From contig MNCI01004374.1 of assembly GCA_015680685.1 (NCBI GenBank), positions 191,798 through 255,797 of the forward strand: a stretch of 64,000 nt of DNA, in the 5' to 3' direction. Below are positions 1 to 9,879 of the stretch, piece by piece. The notes under the pieces are model-generated. The model was not told the DNA's origin. It did no database searches and saw only the letters and a list, made by a program, of their open reading frames with translations. The number at the start of each line of letters is the position of its first letter. Position 1 is the first letter of the stretch. The position numbers were made by a program, and so were the translations under genes. The stretch comes from Gnetum montanum (lineage: Eukaryota > Streptophyta > Gnetopsida > Gnetales > Gnetaceae).

Positions 1-799
1 AGCTATTCTCATACCAATACATAAAGCTTCATATTCAGCTTTGTTGTTAGTACAAGGGAAAGATAGATGAATTTCTTTCAGAATTTCAGGTGAATCATTC
101 CTTAATATAACTATATTGACTTCTACACCTTTTGAATTACATGAACCATCAAAGTATAACTCCCATTTATCCTCATTCTTCGATTGTTCTTTTTCAGAAC
201 TATAATTTTCTTGAAGTGTACAAATTTTATTTTCAACACCTCCTTTTTCAGCCATTTTACTTTTTCCATTTGAAGTAATATTATCAATTAGCAAAAGTTC
301 ACTGTAGATGTATATTTGATTTGGTTCTCCTTTCCAAGGTAGCCACATGTGAGAATAATCTATTAATATGTAACTTGAAAAATTCTTACTCCAACTTCTA
401 CTCAATAAGAGACTATGTGAATCTGGTATATCTGCCACTTGAATAGTTACTCTACTTCTAATGCAGGGTTCAGAAGCAATTTCCAATAGGACATTTGGTA
501 ATTGACCCACAATCTTCGCTCTACTTTTATCCACTTGAACAATATTTTTATGTGATTTTTCAGGAATCAAACCAAGTTTGTTACATATAGACAGTGGCAT
601 TATAGTAAACGTAGCTCCAGAATCAATCAAATAATTGTGTAAGTATTTATCCTTTAATTTCATTGTCAAAAGGAAAGGAAGAGCTTCCTTATTAGAAATA
701 CAATCATATGAGGTCTTTAATTTCTCATCATTATTAGACACATAACTTAACTCTGATTCTCTAACTCTCCTTTTACCTTTAATGAACTCTAAAGTCTTT
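1..799 (-). pseudogene. Retrotransposon polyprotein segment: aspartic protease followed directly by archaeal-type RNase H (element I)
   Basis: A reading frame of about 266 codons is open on the minus strand from about 799 to the window edge, just after two adjacent stops. It holds an aspartic protease with the catalytic motif DSGAT (610-624), preceded by LHNYLI and followed by FTIMPLSICNKLGL. About 150 codons later comes an RNase H domain: WELYFDGS (first catalytic Asp at 148-150), then TNNKAEYEALCIGMRIA (catalytic Glu at 34-36). The TNNxAEYEAL block is typical of the additional, archaeal-like RNase H of Tat-type Ty3/gypsy elements. No reverse transcriptase lies between the two domains; the spacer is too short for one. 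The remaining RNase H residues and anything downstream lie outside the window. The protease would mature the Gag-Pol polyprotein; the RNase H would degrade RNA in RNA/DNA hybrids. Whether it is expressed is unknown. Confidence 0.8.
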
Positions 800-1065
800 C
801 TTTATTAATCTCCTATTTGAAGCAACTGATAAAAGCTAATATTGGCCTTGACATGTTTAAGGTCTTCAATCAAATCATACTCTCCATCACCAATAAAGCT
901 TGGTTTCTTTATCCATTTATTAAAAGACTGATTTTGAGTGCTTTGCTCTACTTGATTGTCTTTACCTTTATTCTTATCTCTTCTATTTGGCTCAAAAGCT
1001 TTTCTCTTAGTATATGGATTAGTAATAACATTTGGGGGTCTAGAAGTAGTTAATCTTTCTTTTGA

Positions 1066-2316
1066 TCAGAGACTATATCCATTTTCCTCATTATTATTAC
1101 ATTCTTCATCTGAAGACATATCTTCTTCAGAACTTGATAGAAAAGAAGTATCGCTAGATCCATTGCTAGAAGATTTACTTGCATAATGAACACTAGATAA
1201 CTCATTATCAGATTCAATATCAAGAAAGTTGGACATAATAAGGTCACTTTCATCCTCATCTTCTGCTAACTTAGTGTCTTGATGTTTATGCTTTCTATTT
1301 TTCCTTTCTTCCTTGATATTAACTCTTGCCAAGGCTTTTTCAAGCTTCACTATTTTGTTAGACATATCTCTCTTTAATTGTCCTTTTTCAAATCCTACTC
1401 TTTCATGTTCTTACTCTATCTTAACATGAGATGGACCTGGTAAAGCTTTAAATTGAGCAAAATCTTTCATAGGAATCATAACACTTTCTTCTCTTTTTTA
1501 AATTGCAATATTTTCTTCAGGATTCAAGTTCAACTATTTTTCTAACTATATAGCTTCACTAAAGTAGTCATTTAGTGTAGTTAAGTTTGGAGTTCTCCTT
1601 AACCAAATTGAAATGTTGGGGTTGATAGCCTTAAGATAAGTTTCTTTAAGCATTTCTTCTGATGGCCTATATTGCCTTTGAAAGAGTCCACAAATTCGTT
1701 GCAACTTGATGTTAAAATCTCTAATTAACTCTTTAACTCCCTGTTTAGCTTGTATCAGCCCATAATATAGTTGTTGTTGATCTAATTGATTACCAAATTA
1801 GGCCAAGAAAAGATTCTTCATGTCATCCAAACTTATAATACTATTACTTGGTAAGTTCGAATACCAAATCTGAGCCATATCCTTTAAATTTGATACAAAA
1901 AACCTACAAGCTTGATCTTGATGTTGAATATTTCCATTAGCTAAAGCTAACTCAAACATGTGAATATATTCTTCAGCTAAATAAGCTTTTCCAGGAATGA
2001 AAGGCTCAGGCAAATATTTGTAAACTACCTTACAAATATCATTGTAATTTTGAAATCCTAATGGTGTAACTCCTTGCCAAGGATTTGCCATCCTATTCCT
2101 TTGGATAGTTGAACTCTTAGACTTTCTAGATCTTCTCTTATAAATCGATAAACTAGATATAATGGGTGATCTTCTTAATTTTCTATTTTTCACTCCACTA
2201 CTTGTTCCTAATTCAAAAACTTTCTTTTGTTCTTCTTCTGATGAAGAATCAGTCTTAGAATCAAGAATATCTTTAGAAACTTTCAAATTTTCCAAACTAT
2301 CAATTTTCTTGGTCAT
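1066..2316 (-). pseudogene. gag of Ty3/gypsy element I, with stops
   Basis: The frame begins with MTKKIDSLENLKVSKD at 2314 and runs 172 codons to a stop at 1798. It contains a basic stretch and then a retrotransposon capsid block with AQIWYSNLPSNSI, the usual WY..L...S motif of plant Gag. Translation continues past the stop (a CAA to TAA change would explain it) through RICGLFQRQYRPSEEM and further stops. It then gives a lysine-rich segment followed by a 99-codon acidic, serine-rich tract at 1066-1365 (SSEEDMSSDEE). Between about 800 and 1060 a YDLIEDLKHVKANIS block leads into the protease. I see no zinc knuckle. Gag would form the virus-like particle. Order and strand match the protease-RNase H frame, so these are parts of one element. 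It is not functional in this copy. Confidence 0.75.
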
Positions 2317-2878
2317 GAACTAAAAATAGAATTTATTAAGCCTTTATAGTAACAAATAATTGTTGATGGGCTAAAATTATAAGGCTTATGAACTTAGAGG
2401 CTAAACTTTTAGCCTTCCTTCTAGCTCCAAAAGAACTGTTGACGACCGTTTGGGACACGATCGTCAACGAGTGTCCTCGAACAGGATTTAGGTGCTTGCT
2501 AGTATCTGACAACACCAAGGCCCAGATACCTCCAAATAGACTCAATAGTTAATGTGAGTATGTGTGTGTGATGTTCTGGTGTGCGGTTGTGAAATATGAA
2601 ATGATTGGATTTTTGTAAAACTACAAATGACTTATCTTAGAGAGATTCAACCAACTTTGCCAAGTACTGTGAGCTGTTGAGAGTTCTTATTTTGTTCAAT
2701 TGCCTAGTCTATGCAGTCCTTATAATACCTACTTGTAACAAATAAAATTTTATAAAAACATTTAAGCACAACTCCACAAATCTACTTCTAATTTTCCCCA
2801 AAGAAAGAGATAGTTCTACAAAAAAACTAGAAATAGAGCAAGATTCAATGGAAATAGACAAAAAAGAAAGCAAATTTT
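2317..2878 (-). other. Untranslated leader region of element I
   Basis: There is no coding signal here. It lies between the gag start of element I and the LTR-like block, so it is probably leader. It includes a near-perfect inverted repeat at 2437-2468 (arms GTTGACGACCGT and ACGATCGTCAAC around a 7-base spacer). I could not place a primer-binding site with confidence. Confidence 0.4.
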
Positions 2879-4089
2879 TGTTAAGACCTCAAATGTTTAA
2901 ACAAGGTAAAATGATACGATTAAACACTTCGCAATAAAGCTATCCCAAATTCAATAACTACGAATTATTCAAACTTCCAAAGCTTAAATAAGTAATTTCT
3001 TCAAGACAATCTCACTATGCTACCCAAAAATTTGCTACGTGAATTTTCACGTACGAGACTTTATTTTGGCTAAATAACAGATGTCAACAATTGCATTCAA
3101 CAAAACCTTCAAAAGACTTGACAATTTCTGATTGAAATACCATGGAGATTCACTTTAAAGATAAAAGAAGCTATTTTGGTCCTATCAAAATACCAAAGAC
3201 TTTCTGAACCCTCTTGACTATTGAATCGTTCAACGGCTTGACTACAAGCAGAGGCTCTCTTACAATGATCTCAATAGCAGTTCTTACACGTTGCACAATA
3301 ATCAAATACGCTATTAAAATGCTCTTAAGGTTTTCAAACACAAGCTCTTCTATGGCAAAATTTTAATAGAAATTTTCTATCATGCAACAAGAACAATAAG
3401 AGCAATCTAAAAATCCCAAAATTACTTGCCCAACATGATACTATCTAAACCACTAGCTAAAAAATTTAAACAAAATAAAAATAATACGCATAACTCACAG
3501 GACTATGACAAAGAGGCTGAAATCTTTTCTTTAGCAAGTCATCTTACAAGCAATCTTTCACAATGTCTTCTTTACAAATCTTCCCAATACCCAAAGTGTG
3601 TCTCCAAGTGAGAGCTAGTAGTGTTATCCTTTTCACCCCTTAACCCCTGAAGCCTTTTTATAGGGTTCANTCCCAAAGTGTGTCTCCAAGTGAGAGCTAG
3701 TAGTGTTATCCTTTTCACCCCTTAACCCTTGAAGCTTTTTTATAGGGTTCAAAGGTAGTTAGATATTCCAAAATATCTTTGCTAACTTCTCTCCCAAGTA
3801 AGGAGGTTATAACTTGCCCAACAAGTTAGGAGATATTACTTGCCCAACAAGTTAGGAAGTTGTAACTTATACATAAAGTTAGGAGAAAATCATGCTAACA
3901 TTGGCATGTGTAAAGATTACAAATATTTTATAAGCAACAACCTATATAATAATTTTTGAAAAATAAATCCAAGATCTCAATATTATAAGAGCTTCATACA
4001 ATTGTTATTTTAGGATTTTTAATTACCCATTGTGTATAAAGCCTTAGTAATTTACTTGGGATAATTAAATTAATGTTAGGTCTTTAACA
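2879..4089 (-). repeat. Probable 5' LTR of element I (boundaries tentative)
   Basis: On the minus strand the block begins TGTTAAAGACC (4089) and ends GGTCTTAACA (2879), giving TG...CA ends with an inverted terminal repeat. A TATA-like CCCTATAAAAAGG lies near 3740, as expected for an LTR promoter, and gag follows downstream on the same strand. Against this placement, I see no primer-binding site right after 2879, so the LTR may extend further towards about 2550. A single N at 3670 is flanked by two nearly identical copies of about 80 bp (3590-3669 and 3671-3750), probably an assembly join, so the true length is uncertain. Confidence 0.4.
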
Positions 4090-4129
4090 AGGGCTCCATA
4101 CCATTATTGCATGTGAGAAATTGCTGAAA

Positions 4130-4689
4130 TTATATTTTTACCACCAAACCATGTGAAATTAAAATTTTATTTTTGTGACTTCAATTCTGTGAATTCAGGT
4201 TTTGTATTTGTCTTCAACGATGACGGTTTCTTCCAAATAAAATGCAACTCTGATTTATCGGCATTGGTTAAAACATCTCCTGGTTCTGCTGATTCAGTTG
4301 TGCACCTGTCTTGTTGTGTCTTTGTGTCTCTGTTGCCGCACTCAGTGGATTGGTACGACAAAGACGAATGTGTTGGAGTCAGGCACTGCTACTATTTTTG
4401 GTAAGGTTGTTTACAGGTTCATCATTGCAAAGTCTTCTCTGGAAGCAGTTTCCTAACTTCGTACATATCCCTTTGAATGTGCACGTTGGGAAGCTGTTCA
4501 AGCAATGAGACAAAACCAAAATGTGACAACCAAAATGTACTCCCGCGCGTTGCCCACGAAATTCTTGAAATAGCGTAGAGGCCAGTAGGGTTTGATAGTG
4601 CAATGACAATGTGACCACGCCTCAGCTGCACGGCATGGACCACCCCGCAGAACAAGAGCTCGCTAATGCAGCGGTAGTGGTGGTCGTCG

Positions 4690-4690
<1 letters not shown>
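4130..4690. other. GC-richer segment, unidentified, next to the RuvB-like pseudogene
   Basis: This stretch is clearly less AT-rich than its surroundings and has several overlapping open frames of 60-85 codons on both strands, none of which I recognise. It directly adjoins the RuvB-like 2 fragment and may be more of the same pseudogene insertion (intron, UTR or another captured piece). No function is assigned. Confidence 0.3.
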
Positions 4691-5213
<523 letters not shown>

Positions 5214-5284
5214 TCACTATTTCATTTTTTTACCTCTGCGTGCTTGTATCTCTTACATTAATTTCCCTGCACTAGACTACTGAA

Positions 5285-6640
5285 TTTGCATTGCTGCAAA
5301 GATATGCTTTCCCAAAATGAAATGGATACAAAACAAATTTTACTTGAGATGCTCTTTGATTTGCTACATATTCATATCAAATAAATTATGCATATAAAAA
5401 TTGAACTTCTGCCATAATCCCACTAGACTTTGGTTAGTTGTGATAGAGATGGAAAGCAGGCATTGAGATTATCAAGATATTCATCCGTAAAGCCTAGTGT
5501 ATCATAATATATTTATATAAGCTTACTATAGGAATGGTGCTCCTATATTCTTTTTCTTAAATTAAAAGAATGTTGTTGTTAACTTATTCCTTTTCCTCTC
5601 AAACTAAACTTCTTCTTTTTTTTGCCACTTCTCCAAAAACTCTTAACCAATTTTATCATGCCAACCTATTCCATGAAATGGCCAAAATGTGCCAACAATT
5701 ATCAATTATTATTTTAAACTTTTAGTTATTTTAGAAAGCCATAGAAGCTATGTTTTTGGCTCTTTACACAACTTTTAGGATTTGAAAGGTATGGGGTCAC
5801 TTTACAAAAGTTATTAATATTAACATGTGGCATCAAATGATGTTGTTAGCATCCATCATGACTTGCATTGCAACCTAGTAATAAGTCATGATGAACTAAA
5901 ATGTAGAATAAAAAGTACAATTTGATTAGTGTTGGTGAGTTGAAAAACTTTATCTTTTATACTATCACTTTTTAAAGTTATATCATGCCTTAACAACATG
6001 AATTACAATCTAAAACCCTAATTTTGCAATTTATAAATTTGGCAAAAGTAAAGCATAATAAAAAATGAAACAAGAAAAATTTAGTCTTTAACCATCCATG
6101 CATAATGAAATAAATTATATAATATTAAATCTTAGCAACAAGTAGAAACATGTCAAATCTAGTAGACATAAATCCCAAAACATTTCAACAAAAAATTGTT
6201 GAACTAACTAAACCAAAAAAAAATTGAATGTACATAAAACCAAATATTCCAAAAATAAAAGTTAAAGCATTGTAATAAATTTTTCCAACATGATTGAGAG
6301 CATTATAGCTATAAATTCTTGCATGATTAAAATCTCCAAAATAGGATCCAAATCCTAGATAAAATTCAACATCAATAATGGGGTCAAAATAAAGCCTAAA
6401 TAGAGATCCAAAAGAAAGCTTTTACAAAGATCCTAGTTAATGGCATCAACCTAGATATATCTTCTCTTACTTCTAGCAAAGTTTCCTTCTCTAGTTGTAT
6501 CTTCTAGATATCAATAATATAACTAGATGATTTCTAATAGAATAGTTTTCAAATATTTATATTACAAGGGCATGCTAGGATTAAGCAAAAAGGATAATTT
6601 TATTGTGAAGAACTAAAACAAAAAAGAAAATTGCATCAGC
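5285..6640. other. AT-rich intergenic DNA, no feature seen
   Basis: No open frame of note, no LTR end, no tandem repeat and no recognisable protein relic on either strand. The body of element E may once have continued into this region, but I cannot see it. Confidence 0.5.
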
Positions 6641-6649
6641 ACAAGCATC

Positions 6650-7500
6650 ATGAAATGCTTGAAAATGGTTATGTAGATGTAGGGATATTGTTTATATCCA
6701 TCCTTTTAATGTGGCTATCGTTCAAGTGCCTGGTAGGAATTTTGACTATCTTTGAAATATTCAAAATGTTGTTGGTAGCCAATAGAGGCTCACCATAGTC
6801 ACAATGGTCTCAATGGCCCCTGTCATGGCCATGATGCCTATGATGAGTCCTACTATGCCTTATTTCTCTATGATTCCTCTCCCCTTGTTGTTGCTCCTAC
6901 CCTTGTTCTTGGTTATTATGGTGGGATCTATGATCATCCCTATTCGGTCGTTCATCTCCATCCTAATCTCTGTTGTTCTTTCTTTTGTCCTAGCCTCTAC
7001 TTCTGATATAGAAGTTGGAGGAGGAAGACATTGAGGATGATGATGAGGGTGAGGAAGAAGGAGAATCAACATCAGAATGATTCCTGTGAGATTCTATTCT
7101 TTAATCCCTACCTTGTTCCTTATGTTTGATCCTTGTGATTGTCATTATTCTTACTCTTGGATGAATGGTTGTGGCTACCATCTTTCGAGTCCATTCTTCC
7201 CATCGCCAAGGTTGTCCACAGTTGATTGCAACCTTTGGTTAAGGGTATCCTCATTAAAGAAAGGGATAGAGTTTGTGTATTGGAAGGTGCCTAAAAAGAA
7301 TTCCTCACCATCTTTGTGTTGTTGCAAGAATAACAGGGTAGGGAACCTCTTGTATTTTGAAGCCTCATGTTGTGCTTCCATTTGCCAATCCTTCCTCCAT
7401 TGGGAATTGGTGGGATGATAATCGCTATAGAGGTGGTCTTGAAGTTCATATTCTACATTAATTCTAATGATGCTCAACTAGATCAGATTGTTCATCAACA
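6650..7500 (-). pseudogene. gag N-terminal relic of Athila-like element E
   Basis: Read on the minus strand with frameshifts, this region parallels the N-terminal gag region of element B (53.6-54.5 kb). SDYHPTNSQWRKDWQ near 7,410 corresponds to RDYHPNEA in B. A charged, His/Asp/Arg-rich segment ends in KIPTRHLNDSHIK, matching HIPTKHLRDS in B, after a PLLAT-NNILNI block that is PLLAT-SMLNI in B. The open frames listed here on either strand (for example 6804-7034 plus) are shadows of this relic. It lies downstream of the E LTR and primer site on the same strand, which fits a 5' gag position. No capsid or pol remains. Confidence 0.6.
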
Positions 7501-7802
7501 TTGCAAGAATAGATCGGTCAAGAGGTAACACAATGTTGTCTTCTATATCCCTCCATCGCATTTGTTTGTCCTTATTTAGAATGAACGTGAAATCTAAGGT
7601 GTAAGGTTCAATATGGATGTAGGAAACATGGAATTGTTGGGACATCTGTGTCTTTGGGACCTCCTATCTTTGATTATTTTTTGTTAAAAAATAAAGAGTG
7701 TGCTTTTTTTTTGTGTTCTTAATGATTTATCATTTAATGGTATTTACAATATCTTTGTAAGATTCACTATCTTTCCTACTTAGTACACTTAGCTACACTA
7801 AA

Positions 7803-7821
7803 TCCCCAACAATGATGCCAA
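7803..7821 (-). promoter_or_regulatory. tRNA-primer binding site of element E
   Basis: Directly after the LTR end, the minus strand reads TTGGCATCATTGTTGGGGA. This resembles the tRNA-Asp primer site TGGCGCCGTTGCCGGGGA used by Athila-type elements. The differences are all C/T or G/A. Confidence 0.75.
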
Positions 7822-8685
7822 TGATGAGTAGCAAGTAGTCCCCCACCCAACCATATAAATCACAAGCATGTACTAGTGATCTAGTTGAATTCCGTGAACT
7901 TAGCACTTAAGTGTGCCAATAGACAAAGATGATGACTTGGGAAAATATTATTGTTGTCTTTTTAGCTCTCATTTGTATGGTTAAGTATGAGCCAAGGCAT
8001 ATGATATTAATTTATATTTTATATTTTTATATATTCAATCCTAAATGTTAGAAAGATAAATGCTTGAGAATTACTAATCTAAATATGTAATGGTTCTTAA
8101 GACTAACTAGCCTAACATAAGTATCTAAGCTCACTTTCCATATACATCTTGAACTTGTATCAACACTACTGGGCTACCAAGTGGTCATTACTGGGTGTAC
8201 CAAATTGTCACTACTAAGATTACTAAGTGTTGAACGGTATACTCAAAGTGGTCATACTTATGTGTTCATTATTAAGTGCATTAACTACTTAAAACAAGAA
8301 TATAAAATTCATTAATGATAAAGTGCATGTAAGAAATATTAAACTATTCCAAGTGCTACAAGGAATATTAAGAATCTCATCTTTATTATCAGTCACATCA
8401 ATGTGTTAAGGTACAGGATGCTTGCATAAAGATCCATATAATTGCTTGAGTTCCTACTACAGGCACTCGAAAAATATTCTAACTCTAAAGAAAGAAAACT
8501 ACAAGAACTTGGCTACACTAATGACATAATATGTCATAAATGTGGTGGGTACACACATTTATATAGATGTGACATGACATTGGGTCGATGCATGCCCATT
8601 GACATAGCTAGACAATGACACATCAATAATCTTTGGTGGCTTCTGAGTTTTCAATAAAATTCTAGGTATCTTACATTCTTCATCT
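7822..8685 (-). repeat. LTR of element E (5' LTR, minus strand)
   Basis: The right-hand end in element orientation is ACTCATCA (7822 on the plus strand reads TGATGAGTAGCAAG), followed at once by the primer site. The last ~80 bp match the LTR ends of A (8866 and 16759), B (53399) and F (31538). The start is degraded: ATTCTTCATCTA near 8675-8686 corresponds to the inverted GATGCTTCATCA start of the B and F LTRs. The upstream portion carries repeated ATTGAC/GTCAAT words (about 8560-8630), like the F LTR. Only one LTR of this element is visible. Confidence 0.65.
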
Positions 8686-8865
8686 AACAATTATTAAATA
8701 TTTTTATTTTTACCTTTGAAAATATTTAGTGTAGCTATAATTAGAGTTTTGTAAGATACATTTGGATTCCAAATCTTTTGAATCTCATTTTGAAAATCCT
8801 CTTTTATTTTTGCAGTTATTTTAAAGTTCTTTTCTCTTATATAATATTTAATATTTTTTTGTTAA
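8686..8865. other. AT-rich flank between E and A
   Basis: Non-coding. The last five bases (GTTAA, 8861-8865) are the left copy of the target-site duplication of element A. Confidence 0.6.
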
Positions 8866-9677
8866 TGATGAGTGGTGAGGTACCCCTACACTCAACCATA
8901 TGAATACAAGCGTTTCACGCATGATCTGGTCGAACTCTATAGACGGACTAGTTGTGGTATCTAAACAGTTATTCTTAGCTCGTAGTTCGCTATCTTCCCA
9001 TCTGGAGTAGTGTTAACTTTGTCACGTATGGTTTAGTCTAGAGTGAGATGTATGATGTGTTCCTATACTAATGCTACTCCTAAATACAATGGGAAATAAT
9101 ATTAACTAAGCTAAGAGAGAGAGGGTGAGAGAGAATCTAAGCTAGCCTAAGTGCGATGAGCATCCCTTCCTCAATCATCTGTACACATCTTGGACCTCGT
9201 TCATGACTATCACTAGGATTACCAAGCATAGATCCTAGGTATGCTACTAGGTTACCAAGTAGTCATACTTAAATGCTTGTAATCAAGTCATGCTCATTCC
9301 ACGTTTAACAGGAGTTTAGGGTGAAGATATATTAACTAAGAAAGCAGTAAATAACAATTAAATAAATGATTAAACTAAGTGAATGCTGCAATGATGAAGT
9401 AATCTCAATCTTTATTTTTGGTCATGTGCATGTCCAAGTACGTCACACTCGAATAAGAATGTCGTACAATTACAATCACCACACTACAGGCATGCACTGG
9501 GAGGAAAGGGTTATGAGAAGAATTTCTTGAATCTAAACACTTAAAACTAAGAACTAAAAACTCTAAAAAACTACCTACCAGATCTGTCTACCTCTTATTT
9601 ATAGATGAGGATGCTGCAATATCGTGTACACGATATCACGTATGCGATATTGCGGCCAACAAAATGATAACTCATCA
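8866..9677 (-). repeat. 3' LTR of element A
   Basis: 812 bp, with perfect 8-bp inverted ends TGATGAGT/ACTCATCA. It is colinear with 16759-17597. The 27-bp length difference is explained by the palindrome array near 9613-9655, which has fewer CGATATCG units than the 5' LTR. Confidence 0.92.
9613..9656. repeat. CGATATCG-type palindrome array in the 3' LTR of A
   Basis: Short imperfect palindromes CGTGTACACG, CGATATCACG and TATGCGATATTGCG follow one another. The array lies close to the LTR start in element orientation (U3), a place where regulatory sites occur. Confidence 0.7.
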
Positions 9678-9692
9678 TACCCCCACGACGGA
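9678..9692 (-). promoter_or_regulatory. Polypurine tract of element A
   Basis: In element orientation the sequence GTCGTGGGGGTA immediately precedes the 3' LTR start TGATGAGT. Element F has the same arrangement: the shared stretch ACTCGAG-ATGAGTTTTCATT, then a purine run GAGGGTA before its LTR. Confidence 0.75.
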
Positions 9693-9879
9693 ATGAAAAC
9701 TCATCCTCGAGTTACAGTGAGAACAAGCTCCATTGATTACATAGTGGATAGGTATGGGATTATTGACCGGTGAGAATGGGATCATGTCATAGTGTGGAAT
9801 CGAAACAAAATTAATACACAACACAAGGAATGTGAAAGAAAATCCTACTGCTACAAAATTGATGGAACTCATGTAGTTC

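Noticed and set aside
4153-4618. Several overlapping 65-83-codon frames next to the RuvB-like fragment
   Set aside because: No family motif in any of the six frames and the frames overlap each other; kept only as an unidentified GC-richer segment.
6804-7072. 76-codon plus-strand frame looking like a membrane protein, and its minus-strand counterpart
   Set aside because: Both are shadows of the charged gag segment of element E that matches element B in another frame.
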